Assembly: GCF_023008405.1 (NCBI RefSeq)
Contig: NZ_CP095376.1
Span: forward strand, 4,240,001 to 4,304,000
Length of the DNA stretch: 64,000 nucleotides
Source of the DNA: Amycolatopsis sp. FBCC-B4732
GTDB lineage: Bacteria; Actinomycetota; Actinomycetes; Mycobacteriales; Pseudonocardiaceae
Reading direction: 5' to 3'
Each line of letters starts with the position of its first letter. Position 1 is the first letter of the stretch. This document shows, piece after piece, positions 29,759 to 40,232 of the stretch. The notes beneath the pieces were generated by a model, which made no database searches, was not told the DNA's origin, and was given only the letters and a program-made list of their open reading frames with translations. The translations under genes were made by a program, and so were the position numbers.

Positions 29759-29762
<4 letters not shown>
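22758..29762 (-). CDS. Modular polyketide synthase, ACP-KS-AT-DH-KR-ACP-(degenerate carrier)-TE
   Basis: A 2334-residue type I PKS. Domains: N-terminal carrier (20-70; ELGLSSRDA, as in Pks13), ketosynthase (83-500; Cys249 in DTACSSSL, His382, His420), acyltransferase (590-900; Ser680 in GHSMGE, GAGH in place of YASH or HAFH), dehydratase (933-1180; His965 in HxxxDxxxxP, DACLH at 1104), ketoreductase (1200-1890; GGLGGLG at 1367, Ser1779, Tyr1792), carrier (1900-1980; Ser1940 in GLDSLS), a second carrier-like domain (1990-2065) with GGDP where GGHS is expected, and thioesterase (2080-2330; Ser2147 in GWSFGG, His2309). A 250-residue repeat splits the ketoreductase. The GTG start overlaps the FAAL stop (GTGA), so the FAAL probably loads the first carrier. 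The layout suggests a condensing enzyme related to Pks13 but reducing. Product unknown. Confidence 0.9.
24717..25475 (-). repeat. 39-bp tandem repeats inside the PKS ketoreductase
   Basis: About twenty in-frame copies of a 39-bp unit encode the 13-residue repeat GVGGQVAGGLAEA with variants (GVDGQ.., AAAGEAAGGFAEV, GMAEQGTGGFAEA). They cover PKS residues about 1430-1682. One unit is short (11 residues). A higher-order block of four units (156 bp) is repeated almost exactly. The array lies between the second strand of the ketoreductase Rossmann fold (VVLSSRR) and its NADPH-side VPGDIAE, where normal enzymes have about 25 residues. Lengths keep the frame. Confidence 0.92.
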
Positions 29763-31483
<1,721 letters not shown>

Positions 31484-31504
31484 GGTCCCTCGCAGAGAGC
31501 GTTT

Positions 31505-31542
31505 ACCGGCGCAGTGAATAGCTGCGCCGGTGCGGTTGTCAA
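31505..31542 (-). promoter_or_regulatory. Promoter with overlapping dyad before the FAAL-PKS operon
   Basis: On the minus strand TTGACA (31537-31542) is followed after 16 bases by TATTCA (31515-31520), a near-consensus housekeeping promoter. A perfect 10-bp inverted repeat, ACCGGCGCAG / CTGCGCCGGT (31505-31514, 31522-31531), encloses the -10 box. A repressor bound there would block RNA polymerase. The same dyad could alternatively terminate the upstream MmpL-MFS transcript. Confidence 0.6.
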
Positions 31543-31575
31543 TCGGCGGATCCCGGATGCTCACCGGGAAACGGG

Positions 31576-32952
31576 TCAGGGCACCGCGCGTTTGTCACGC
31601 GGCGACGAAGTATCGGCGGAACGGGTCTTCGACACGCGCACGGCCAGCAGCGCACCGGCGAACGTCAACCCGGCCGCGGTGAGCAGCCCGGCGGTGTAGC
31701 CTCCGGCCAGCGCGGCCGGGGGTGCGGTACCCGCTTCGAGCCGCGCCGCGCGCACCGCCGTCAGCACCGCGCCGATCAGCGCGACACCGAGCGCGCTCGA
31801 CAGCTCGCGCGCCGCGGTGAGCAAGCCCGACGCCGTGCCGGAATGCCGCTCCGCCACGACGTCCAGCGCGTGCGACGTCATCGGGACGGTGAACGCCGAG
31901 CCCGCCCCGATCAGGACCAGGCCGGGCACGCGGGGCCAGATCTGCGGGATCGCGTTCACCGCGGCGAGCGCGAGCAGCCCGGCCCCGACCACGGCGAGCC
32001 CCGCCGCCACCGTCCGAAGTGGACCGTGGCGGGCGACGGCCCCCGGCACGAGCGGCGTCGCGGCGACGACCGCCACCGCGACCAGCACCAGGGGCAGCCC
32101 GGCGCCGACCGGGCCGAGGCCGAGGAACTCCTGGTGCAGCAACGGCGTGAAGAAGAAGATCCCGGAAATCCCGAGTCCCCACAACAGCTGCAGACCGAGC
32201 GAGCCGGCGAACACGCGGTTCCCGGTCAGCTCCGCGGGAACCAGCCGGTCCCGCGCCCGCCGCTCCCGGACGGCGAACCCCACGCCGAGCGCGGCACCCG
32301 CAATGAACAGCGGGAGCGCGAACCGGGGTTCGGCGAGTGCGGCGGTGAGCAGCACCAGGCTCGCCGTCACCAGGACCATCGCCGCGAGCGGCGGTGCGCG
32401 GGTGTCCCCACCGGCCCGGCCGGGGACCGTCGGCAGCAGCACCAGCATCGCCACCACGAACGGGAGGTTCACGAAGAAGATCCAGGCCCAGCCGAGGTAT
32501 TCGCTCAGCACCCCGCCGAGCGCGGGGCCGAGCGCCAGTGCCGCGGCGAGGCACGCGGTCCAGACCGCCGCACCGAGCGTGCGACCGCGCGCGTCGAGGT
32601 TCGTGCGCAGGAGGCTGAGCAGGCCCGGCACCAGGAACGCGGCCGCCACCCCCTGCAGCACCCTTGCGGCGACCAGCAGCCACAGCGACCCGGCCAGCCC
32701 GCCTGCCGCCGCGCCGAGCCCGAACGCGAGCAGCGCGGCGGTCAGCGTCCGGCGAGGACCCCAGCGGTCGGCCAGCGCGCCCCCGGCCGGTAGCAAGCCG
32801 GCGAACGGGAGCATGTAGCCGAGCGCGATCCACTGCAGCGCATCGAGGTCGAGAGCGAGGTCGCGGCCGATCGACGGCGCACCGGCGGCAACGATGGTGT
32901 TGTCGAGCGTTGTGACGAACGCACCGAGCGCGAGGAGTACGAGGGTCTTCAT
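31576..32952 (-). CDS. MFS drug/lipid exporter (DHA2 type)
   Basis: A 458-residue, largely hydrophobic protein with many membrane segments, resembling 14-TM EmrB/QacA exporters. Landmarks are LDNTIVAAGAPSIGRDL in helix 1, the cytoplasmic-loop motif GGALADRWGPRRT and VLQGVAAAFLVPGLLS. It overlaps the upstream mmpL gene (ATGA, 32949-32952), so the two transporters are co-translated. It likely exports the locus product or a precursor; drug efflux is the alternative. Confidence 0.85.
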   Translation of the reverse strand: MKTLVLLALGAFVTTLDNTIVAAGAPSIGRDLALDLDALQWIALGYMLPFAGLLPAGGALADRWGPRRTLTAALLAFGLGAAAGGLAGSLWLLVAARVLQGVAAAFLVPGLLSLLRTNLDARGRTLGAAVWTACLAAALALGPALGGVLSEYLGWAWIFFVNLPFVVAMLVLLPTVPGRAGGDTRAPPLAAMVLVTASLVLLTAALAEPRFALPLFIAGAALGVGFAVRERRARDRLVPAELTGNRVFAGSLGLQLLWGLGISGIFFFTPLLHQEFLGLGPVGAGLPLVLVAVAVVAATPLVPGAVARHGPLRTVAAGLAVVGAGLLALAAVNAIPQIWPRVPGLVLIGAGSAFTVPMTSHALDVVAERHSGTASGLLTAARELSSALGVALIGAVLTAVRAARLEAGTAPPAALAGGYTAGLLTAAGLTFAGALLAVRVSKTRSADTSSPRDKRAVP

Positions 32953-34940
32953 CGCGTGCTCCCCACCGGCTCGCGGGTGAGGACGGGCCGCCGTCGCGGG
33001 AACCACCAGTTAGCGGCGCCGAAACGGGCCATCACCGCGGGCACGAGCACGCAGCGGACGACGACCGCGTCCAGCAGCACGGCGACGGTCAGCCCGACCC
33101 CCGCTTCCCGCACGACGCGGGCGTCGACGAAGGCGAACGACACGAACACCAGCGCCATGATCAGCGCGGCCGCGGTGATGGTCCGGCCGGTCGCCGCGAC
33201 GCCGTCGACGACCGCGGCCCGGGTGTCGCCGTGGCGGCGCCAGGCTTCCTGGATGCGGGCGATGAGGAAGACCTCGTAGTCCATCGAGAGCCCGAACAGC
33301 CCGGCGAACAGGAACACCGGCAGGTACGGCTCGATCGGGGCGCCGAAGGTGCAGACCACAGCTCCGGTCGTCGCGGCCGCGGTCAGCAGGTTCATCACCG
33401 CCGCCGTCAGCGGGATCAGCACGCTGCGGAACACCCAGGCGAGCAGCAGGACCGCGATGCCGACGACGCTGACCAGGAACACCGGCAGCCGCGCGGTGAT
33501 CGCCGCCGAGAAGTCGGCCTGGGTCGCGACGATCCCGCCGACGTGCGCGTCCGGGCCGCCGATGGTCGCCGCCATGGTCCGCGTCCAGGCCAGCAGCCCG
33601 GCGGTGGCCGGGTCGCCGGGCGCGGTCCGCGGGACGACGGTGAGCAGCCGGCCTCCGCCGGGCAGCGCCATCGGCGGGCCCGCGTCGGCGCGGGCGAGCA
33701 CCGCTTCCCGCAGCGTGCCCAGCGAGGCGTCGCCGGTGCCCACCACCAGCAGCGGGGCGCCGGCGCCGGGCCCGAACCCGTCGGTCAGCAGCTCGGCGCC
33801 GGTCCGGGTGATGCTGCCGGGCGGATCCTGCGCGGCGTCCGGCACGCCGAGCCGCAGCCCGGTCATCGGCAGCGCGAGCACGGCCACGACCAGCACCGCC
33901 GCCAGCGTGTACGGCCCGGGCCGCGCGGTCACCGAACGCGCCAGCCGGGCCCAGCGGCCGCCGTTCCCGCCGGGCTTGACGCGCATCCGGGCGACGGGCC
34001 GCAGCAACGCGGGCAGCAGGGTCAGCGCGGCGAGCGCGGTCAGCAGCACCGAAACCGCGGCGGCCACGGCGATCCCGTCGAGGAACGGCATGCCGACGGT
34101 CAGCAGGCCGCCCAGCGAAACGCACACGGTCACGCCGGCGAAGACCACGCTGCGCCCGGACGTCGCGGCGGCGGTGGCCAGCGCGACCGGCGGCGGGGCG
34201 CCTTCCCCGAGGCCCTGCCGGTAGCGGGTCAGCACGAACAGCGCGTAGTCGACACCGACGCCGAGCCCCAGCAGCGCGGCGATCTCGGTGCTGATCTTCG
34301 GGACGGTCATGACGTGCGAAAGCAGCGTGACCGTGGCCAGTGCGCAACCCACCGAAACCGCCGCCGTGAGCACCGGGAGCAGCACGCACGTCATCGAACC
34401 GAAGGTCACCAGGAGTACCAGTGCCGCGGCGAGCAGGCCGATCCCGGCGTTGCCGAGGTCCGGCGCGGCCGTCGTCATCGCGGCGAATTCGCCGGCGGCC
34501 CCGGCGGTCAGGCCGTGGGCGTCGCGCACGACCGCGGCCAGCGCGTCGGCCACCGGCTGCCCGAGGTCCGCGGCCGGCGCGTCGAACCGCACGCCGAGCA
34601 TGGCGGTCCGCCGGTCGGCGGAGAGCCCGCCGGGGGTGACCGCGACGACGTGCGGCAGCGCGGCCAGCCGGGCGGCGAAGTCGTCGAGCCGGGCCCGGCC
34701 GGTGCCGGTGTCGAGCGAGCTGTCCGGCGTGCGGGCGACCACGCGTTCCTCGGCGCCCCCGGCACCGTTGCCGCGCAGCAGGTTCGCCGCCGCCGTGCTG
34801 TCCGCGGCCGGCAGGTCGATCGTGTCGCGGAAGGCCGCGCCGGTGTGCAGCGCGGCGGAACCGAGGCCGCCCAACGCCACCAGCCACAGCACGACGACCG
34901 CGGCGGCGCGCCGGGAGCACCACGATACGAGCGTCGTCAT
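32949..34940 (-). CDS. MmpL-family RND lipid transporter
   Basis: A 663-residue RND transporter of the MMPL type. Two related halves each have an MMPL signature: GLGVGVDYALFVLTRYR and GLSMDYEVFLIARIQEAW, with proton-relay Asp-Tyr pairs. Large extracytoplasmic loops follow TM1 and TM7. The ATG has GGAGG 5 bases upstream. MmpL proteins move complex lipids such as trehalose monomycolate across the inner membrane; linkage to a FAAL-PKS operon supports that role. It diverges from the second PucR gene across 250 bases. Confidence 0.87.
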   Translation of the reverse strand: MTTLVSWCSRRAAAVVVLWLVALGGLGSAALHTGAAFRDTIDLPAADSTAAANLLRGNGAGGAEERVVARTPDSSLDTGTGRARLDDFAARLAALPHVVAVTPGGLSADRRTAMLGVRFDAPAADLGQPVADALAAVVRDAHGLTAGAAGEFAAMTTAAPDLGNAGIGLLAAALVLLVTFGSMTCVLLPVLTAAVSVGCALATVTLLSHVMTVPKISTEIAALLGLGVGVDYALFVLTRYRQGLGEGAPPPVALATAAATSGRSVVFAGVTVCVSLGGLLTVGMPFLDGIAVAAAVSVLLTALAALTLLPALLRPVARMRVKPGGNGGRWARLARSVTARPGPYTLAAVLVVAVLALPMTGLRLGVPDAAQDPPGSITRTGAELLTDGFGPGAGAPLLVVGTGDASLGTLREAVLARADAGPPMALPGGGRLLTVVPRTAPGDPATAGLLAWTRTMAATIGGPDAHVGGIVATQADFSAAITARLPVFLVSVVGIAVLLLAWVFRSVLIPLTAAVMNLLTAAATTGAVVCTFGAPIEPYLPVFLFAGLFGLSMDYEVFLIARIQEAWRRHGDTRAAVVDGVAATGRTITAAALIMALVFVSFAFVDARVVREAGVGLTVAVLLDAVVVRCVLVPAVMARFGAANWWFPRRRPVLTREPVGSTR

Positions 34941-35190
34941 CCGGCCTCCTCGGTTGATCACGCTAACAACGAGGAAGGGCGCGAAGATACCGTCCCGCAC
35001 CACAAATCGAGCCGCGGAAACCCTTGTGCGCGTGAGTGTTCCGCCGTTTGGCGGACAGGTGACAATAGTGGCCGCCGCCATTGGTCCCCACGTGACAGAA
35101 CCCGGTCGCGCGGCAGGATCGGCGGTTGCCAACTCCGATCCCGTGTGAGTACATGACCTTCGCGCACCGGTGCCGGGAAGGGGTTGTGGC

Positions 35191-36423
35191 ATGACGACGA
35201 CCACCCAGGTGATCCCGAGACCCCGGGGCACCGGCCGCGCCCGCCAGCTGTGGTGCTCGCTGCCGGCGGAGGTCGCGCGGCGGTTCCGGCCGCACGCCGA
35301 CCCGCTCGCCCGGCGGATCCTCGAGGAGGTCCAGCGGGCCGTGCCGGAGTACGCCAAGCCCCTCGAAGGCGAGTTCGGCAAGGTGATCGTGCTCGCGATC
35401 GAGCAGGCGGTGCTCAGCTGCATCGACAGCATCGAAGACCTGCCGTCCACACCGGACGATTGGGCGAACTTGTTCGTGGAGGTCGGCAAACGCGTCCACC
35501 ACGACGGCGGCAGCGTCAACTCGCTGCAGGCGGCCTACCGGGCGGGCGGGCGCGCGGCGTGGCGGTACATCGCGGAACTCGGGCAGGCGCACCGGTTCCC
35601 GGCCGCGGTGCTGTGCATCGGCGCGGAGGCGATTTTCGCTTACGTGGACGAGATTTCGGCGTATTCGGTCGAGGGGTACACGCTGGCGCAGGCGATGGCG
35701 ACGGGCACGCTCGAACGCCGTCGCCGCCGGCTGCTCGAACTGCTGCTCGCCACCCCGCCGTCGTCCCCGGCGACGCTGGCCACGATGGCCGAGGCCGCGC
35801 GGTGGCCGATGCCGGAGCAGGTCGCGGTCATCGCGCTGGAGCCGTGGACCGGACCGCACCCGCCGTCACTGCACTTCGCCGACGACGTACTCGTGGACCT
35901 CGACGGTCCCGAACCCTGCGTGCTGACCCCGCACCCGGACCGTGACCTGCTCGGCCTCGAAGGCCGGCTGCCGGGCCGGCGCGCGGCGGTCGGCCCCCGC
36001 GTCCGCCCGGCCGACGCGGCGACGTCGGCGAGCTGGGCCCGCCGCACGCTCGCCCTGGCCCGCCGCGGCCTGGCCGGCGACCGCCCGGTGACGCACACGG
36101 CCGACCACCTCGCGACGCACTGGCTGCTGGCCGACCGCTTCCTGCTGGACGAGCTGTCGGCGAAGGTCCTCGCCCCGTTCGCGGATCTGACGGCGAAGCA
36201 GCAGACCCGGCTGGCGGAGACGTTGCTGTGCTGGCTGGAGCACAACGGGAGCACGCCGGAGATCGCACAGACGCTGGGGATCCACCCCCAGACGGTCCGC
36301 TACCGGGTGGGCCAGCTGACCGAGCTGTTCGGCGACCGGCTGGCGGATCCCGCGCGGCGCCTGGAGATCCAGATGGCGTTGCGCGCCCATCAGCTGCTGG
36401 GAACACGCGCATCGGGCTCTTGA
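35191..36423 (+). CDS. PucR-family transcriptional regulator, paralog
   Basis: A 410-residue protein with the same architecture as the regulator at 16178-17386: an N-terminal helical domain (shared pattern SLQAAYRAGGRAAWRYI versus DLQAAYRAGTRAGWRWI), a middle fold domain and a C-terminal HTH (GIHPQTVRYRVGQLTELFG). It diverges from mmpL, so it is the best candidate regulator of the lipid locus. GGAAGGGG precedes the ATG. The effector is unknown. Confidence 0.85.
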   Translation: MTTTTQVIPRPRGTGRARQLWCSLPAEVARRFRPHADPLARRILEEVQRAVPEYAKPLEGEFGKVIVLAIEQAVLSCIDSIEDLPSTPDDWANLFVEVGKRVHHDGGSVNSLQAAYRAGGRAAWRYIAELGQAHRFPAAVLCIGAEAIFAYVDEISAYSVEGYTLAQAMATGTLERRRRRLLELLLATPPSSPATLATMAEAARWPMPEQVAVIALEPWTGPHPPSLHFADDVLVDLDGPEPCVLTPHPDRDLLGLEGRLPGRRAAVGPRVRPADAATSASWARRTLALARRGLAGDRPVTHTADHLATHWLLADRFLLDELSAKVLAPFADLTAKQQTRLAETLLCWLEHNGSTPEIAQTLGIHPQTVRYRVGQLTELFGDRLADPARRLEIQMALRAHQLLGTRASGS

Positions 36424-36459
36424 CCGCGCCCCGCGCGCGATCCTAGAGTTCCGGCACGG

Positions 36460-36473
36460 TGTTAGCGTTAACA
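36460..36473. promoter_or_regulatory. LacI-type operator before galM
   Basis: The partial palindrome TGTTAGCGTTAACA, 20 bases before the galM start, matches the general form of LacI-family sugar operators with a central CG. A galactose or arabinose repressor elsewhere in the genome is the likely ligand. Confidence 0.6.
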
Positions 36474-36493
36474 GCGTGCTGGAGGGCGTCCCG

Positions 36494-37528
36494 ATGACCG
36501 CACCCGTTCCCGAGTTCTTCGGCCGCGCCGGCGGCGAGGACGTCCACCGCTACACGCTGACCCACCCCGGCGGCCTCACGGTGCGGATCCTCGACTACGG
36601 CGCGGTGATCCAGTCGATCGAGTCCCCGGACCGCGACGGCCGGCGCGAAGACGTCGTCCTCGGCTACCCGGACCTGGCCGGCTACGTCGCGAACAACCAC
36701 CCGGACGCGGCCAGGGTCTTTCTGGGCGCGGCGATCGGCCGTTTCGCCAACCGCATCGCGGGCGGCACCTTCACCCTCGACGGCGTCCGCCACCGCGTCC
36801 CGCAGAACGACGGCAAGAACAGCCTGCACGGCGGCCCGGCAGGCTTCGACACGCGCGTATGGTCCGCGACGGTGCTGCCCGACGGGGTGCGCCTGACCCT
36901 GATCAGCCCGGACGGCGACCAGGGGTACCCCGGCTGCCTGACGACCGAGGTGACGTACCGCCTCGAGGCACCGGGGCGGCTGCACATCGGTTATCGCGCG
37001 ACGACGGACGCACCGACGGTCGTCAACCTGACCAACCACACGTATTGGAACCTGGCCGGCGCGGGCGATATGCACGACCACCACGTGGAGATCGCCGCGA
37101 ACCACTTCTGCCCGACGGATGCGGGCCTGATTCCCCTGGGCGCGCCGGTCCCGGTGGCGGGCACGCCGTTCGACTTCCGCCGCCCGTCCCGGATCGGCGC
37201 GCGCATCGGTTCCGGCGACCCCCAGCTGAGGCTTGCGGACGGCTACGACCACAACTGGGTGTTGGCGGAGGGGGCTCCGTTCGCCGCCCGCGCGTGGGAC
37301 CCGGCGTCGGGGCGCCTGCTGACGGTGCGCACGACGGAGCCGGGCCTGCAGTTCTATTCGGGCAACCACCTGCCCGAGCGCGGCGCGGGGTTCGCGTTGG
37401 AGGCACAGCACTTCCCCGACTCACCGAACCACCCGGACTTCCCGACAACGGTGCTCCGCCCGGGCGAGACGTACCACCAGGAGACGGTGTACGAGCTCAG
37501 CACAGCAGACGGCCCGCCTGCGGAGTGA
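36494..37528 (+). CDS. galM: Aldose 1-epimerase (galactose mutarotase)
   Basis: A 344-residue GalM. Key features are GRFANRIAGG with NDGKNSLHGG, the catalytic histidine in NLTNHTYWNLAG, and the catalytic glutamate in ALEAQHFPDSPNHPDFP. It interconverts alpha and beta anomers of aldohexoses in the cytosol. The ATG at 36494 is preferred because GGAGGG lies 7 bases upstream; a GTG at 36476 overlaps the operator region. It is monocistronic. Confidence 0.9.
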   Translation: MTAPVPEFFGRAGGEDVHRYTLTHPGGLTVRILDYGAVIQSIESPDRDGRREDVVLGYPDLAGYVANNHPDAARVFLGAAIGRFANRIAGGTFTLDGVRHRVPQNDGKNSLHGGPAGFDTRVWSATVLPDGVRLTLISPDGDQGYPGCLTTEVTYRLEAPGRLHIGYRATTDAPTVVNLTNHTYWNLAGAGDMHDHHVEIAANHFCPTDAGLIPLGAPVPVAGTPFDFRRPSRIGARIGSGDPQLRLADGYDHNWVLAEGAPFAARAWDPASGRLLTVRTTEPGLQFYSGNHLPERGAGFALEAQHFPDSPNHPDFPTTVLRPGETYHQETVYELSTADGPPAE

Positions 37529-37689
37529 TGGCGGCCCGCCGCCGCCGGCCACGGCGGTGGGGTCGGTGGCTATCGAGCGGCACGGGCCGCGCAGCCGCCG
37601 ATGCGGCCCGCCGCGTTGGACCCTCGAGCGCGGTGGGCCTCCTGCCAGCCGGCACCCGCGGCCGCCTGGCCGCAGCGGGTTGGCCAGCG

Positions 37690-38340
37690 GCGGGATGAGG
37701 AAGCGCCCCTCATCTGCAACGACCGGGCCACAGCGGCGCGACCGGATGACCGCCGGTTGGGGTGCGAGCGCCCGGCACCCGCAAGGACCAGACCGCCGCC
37801 GTGCGACCGGATGGCCGCCGGTGGGGTGAGCAAGCGCCCGGGACCCGCAACAACCGAGCCGCAGCGGCGCGGCCGGATGGCCGTCGGCGGGATGAGCAAG
37901 TGCCCCGCACCCGCAGCCGCCTGGCCGCAGCAGGTGGCAGCCGGTGGCGTGAGCAAGTGCCCCAGCGCCCGCAACGACCGGGCCGCCGCGGTGTAACCGG
38001 GTGACCGCCGGTGGAGTGAGCAGGTACCCGGCACCCGCAATGTCCGGGCCGCCGCGGCGCGACCGGATGGCCGCCGACGGTATGAGCAAGCGCACCGCAC
38101 CCGCAACAACCGAGCCACCGCAGCGCGACCGGATGGCCGCCAGCGGAGTGAGCAGGTACCCGGCACCCGCAATGTCCGGGCCGCCGCGGCGCGACCGGAT
38201 GGCCGCCGACGGTATGAGCAAGCGCACCGCACCCGCAACAACCGAGCCACCGCAGCGCGACCGGATCGCCGCCAGCGGAGTGAGCAAGCGCCCCACACCC
38301 GCAACAACCAAGCCGCAGCGGCGCGGCCGGGTGGCGTGAG
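37690..38340. repeat. 66-bp tandem repeats (minisatellite) downstream of galM
   Basis: About ten to eleven direct copies of a 66-bp unit, counted by the recurring TGAGCA at 37827, 37893, 37950, 38017, 38083, 38149, 38215, 38281 and 38337, mostly exactly 66 bases apart. The block 38017-38148 is repeated at 38149-38280 with a single difference, so the newest amplification step was 132 bp. As 66 is divisible by 3, several frames stay open on both strands. The stretch 37529-38428 otherwise holds no credible gene. The repeats carry GACCGGATGGCCGCC-like and CACCCGCAA cores. Confidence 0.9.
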
Positions 38341-38428
38341 CAGCGGTCCAGCTGCGGCGGCGCCCCGGCGGTGGCGTGGGTGACACTTCGGTCACTTGCG
38401 CCGCGGTGCGCGGTTACCCTCGCCGGTC

Positions 38429-39133
38429 ATGGGAGATCTTTCCGCCGACCTTGCGCCCACCGGTGTGCTGCGGGCCGCCATCAACCTCGGCAATCCCGTG
38501 CTCGCGCACGGGACCGCGGCCGCGCCCCGCGGGGTTACCGTTGATCTTGCGCGGGAGGTGGGCGCGCGGCTGGGGGTCGAGGTCGAACTCCGATGCTTTG
38601 ATGCCGCCCGGAAGTCGTTCGAGGCGCTGACCTCGGGTGCCGCCGACCTGTGCTTCCTGGCGATCGAGCCGGCGCGGGCGGCCGAGGTCGCCTTCACCGC
38701 TCCCTACGTCGTCATCGAGGGGGTGTACGTCGTGCCCGACGGGTCGCCGGTCCGGTCGCCGGGCGACGTTGACCGGCCCGGGGTGCGGATCGGTGTCAAG
38801 CAGGGGTCGGCGTACGACCTCTACCTCACCCGGACGCTCTCGCACGCGACGATCGTCCGCGGCGAGGACGGGGTCGCCGTCTTCGAGGAGCAGGGCCTCG
38901 ACGTAGCCGCCGGGATCCGGCAGCCGATGACCGCCTACGTCGCCGCGCATCCTGGGACGCGGGTCGTCGATGAGCGGTTCATGCAGATCCAGCAGACCGT
39001 CGGGACCACCCCGGATCGCCGGCCCGAGACCATCGCCTTCCTGCGTGACCTGGTCGAAGAGCTCAAGGGGAACGGGTTCGTCGCCGACGCCCTGCGCCGC
39101 GCGAACCAGGCCGACGCGACCGTCGCGGACTGA
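38429..39133 (+). CDS. Solute-binding-protein-like (family 3) protein without signal peptide
   Basis: A 234-residue protein with the fold of polar amino-acid ABC binding proteins: GVLRAAINLGNPVLAHG, DLAREVGARLGVEVEL, AADLCFLAIEPARAAEVAFTAPYV and GVRIGVKQGSAYDLYLTR. No signal peptide or lipobox precedes the domain, and no permease or ATPase genes are nearby. It may act in the cytosol as a sensor or binding protein, or it may be exported by another route. The dyad GTGAC-N6-GTCAC lies about 40 bases upstream. Confidence 0.75.
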   Translation: MGDLSADLAPTGVLRAAINLGNPVLAHGTAAAPRGVTVDLAREVGARLGVEVELRCFDAARKSFEALTSGAADLCFLAIEPARAAEVAFTAPYVVIEGVYVVPDGSPVRSPGDVDRPGVRIGVKQGSAYDLYLTRTLSHATIVRGEDGVAVFEEQGLDVAAGIRQPMTAYVAAHPGTRVVDERFMQIQQTVGTTPDRRPETIAFLRDLVEELKGNGFVADALRRANQADATVAD

Positions 39134-39136
39134 CTC

Positions 39137-40090
39137 TCAGGACAGCCGGGGCAGCACCTGGGTGCGCCAGGCTTCGAAGAACTTCTCCTGGTCGGGCCCG
39201 ATCTGCTGGACGTACACCTCGTCGAACCCGGCGTCGGCGAACTCGCGGACGGCCTCGACGTGCCGGTCGGCGTCCGGGCCGCACGGGAACTGCTCGCGGA
39301 CCATGTCCTCCGTGACCAGGCTGGCCGCGGCTTCGTAGTCGGCCGGGGTCGGAAGCACCGACGGCAGCCGGCCGGGGAGCAGCTCGTTGCGCCACAGCCG
39401 GTGCGCGGTGCGCACGCCGTCGTCTTCGGAGTCGGCCCAGCACACCTTGAGGCCGCCCTGCACCGGCCGGTCGCCGCCGCCCGCCTCGCGGTACTGGCGG
39501 ACCAGGTCCGCGTCCGGCATGACGGTGCAGAAGCCGTCGCCGGCGCGCGCGGCCAGCTCGACGGCCGCGGGGCCGAACGCCGAGACGTAGATCGGGACGG
39601 GCTCGTCGGGCACGGTGTAGAGCCGCGCGTGGTCGACCGTGTAGTGCCGGCCGCGGTGGTTGACCTCCTTGCCGGTGTGCAGCTCGCGGATGACGTCGAT
39701 CGCCTCTTCGAGCATCTCCAGCCGCACCGGCGGCGAGGGCCACCGCTCCCCCGTGACGTGCTCGTTGAGCGTCTCCCCGGTCCCCACCCCGAGCACGAAC
39801 CGGCCCTCGAACTGGACCGCCGCGGTGGCGGCCGCCTGCGCGACGACCACGGGGTGCGTGCGGATGATCGGGCAGGTCACCGCCGTCGAGATCGGCAGCG
39901 ACGTCACCTCGCTGAGCGCGCCGAGCACCGACCAGACGAACGGGCTGCTGCCCTGCTCGTCCAGCCAGGGGTGGAAGTGGTCGGAGATCCACAACCGCTC
40001 GAAGCCGGCGGCCTCGGCGAGCCGGGCCTGGCGGACGAGCTCACGCGGCGAGAACTCTTCGGAGGACAGGAAATAGCCGACACTCACCAT
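39137..40090 (-). CDS. F420-dependent luciferase-like oxidoreductase (Fgd-related)
   Basis: A 317-residue TIM-barrel enzyme of the TIGR03557-like group related to Fgd: WISDHFHPWLDEQG, VTCPIIRTHPVVVAQAAAT and GVGTGETLNEHVTG parallel the F420-binding residues of Fgd. It lacks the G6P-binding lysines that can be placed by eye in the 9989-10999 gene, so the substrate is probably different. It converges on the solute-binding-like gene with 3 bases between stops. It is likely cytosolic and F420-dependent. Confidence 0.8.
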   Translation of the reverse strand: MVSVGYFLSSEEFSPRELVRQARLAEAAGFERLWISDHFHPWLDEQGSSPFVWSVLGALSEVTSLPISTAVTCPIIRTHPVVVAQAAATAAVQFEGRFVLGVGTGETLNEHVTGERWPSPPVRLEMLEEAIDVIRELHTGKEVNHRGRHYTVDHARLYTVPDEPVPIYVSAFGPAAVELAARAGDGFCTVMPDADLVRQYREAGGGDRPVQGGLKVCWADSEDDGVRTAHRLWRNELLPGRLPSVLPTPADYEAAASLVTEDMVREQFPCGPDADRHVEAVREFADAGFDEVYVQQIGPDQEKFFEAWRTQVLPRLS

Positions 40091-40202
40091 TCCCGGGGGC
40101 TACCACCGGCGCGCCCGCCGAAACCCCCGCACCGGGTTGTCCGGACGTTGATGTCCGGTCTCCGCGCCCCGGCGCCGGACAACGGCCGTGCGTTAGACCT
40201 GA

Positions 40203-40216
40203 AGATCATCTGATCT
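40203..40216. promoter_or_regulatory. Palindrome before a small secreted gene
   Basis: AGATCA-TC-TGATCT is a perfect 6-bp dyad with a 2-base spacer, 17 bases before the ATG at 40233. It may be an operator for the small gene; no regulator is adjacent. Confidence 0.4.
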
Positions 40217-40232
40217 GGAGGGGACGACCACC

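Noticed and set aside
37690..38340. CRISPR array
   Set aside because: Units are contiguous direct repeats with no unique spacers and no cas genes nearby.
37421..38395. Minus-strand frame with 22-residue repeats over the 66-bp array
   Set aside because: Several frames on both strands are equally open because the unit is 66 bp; the frame also runs into galM and has no family match.
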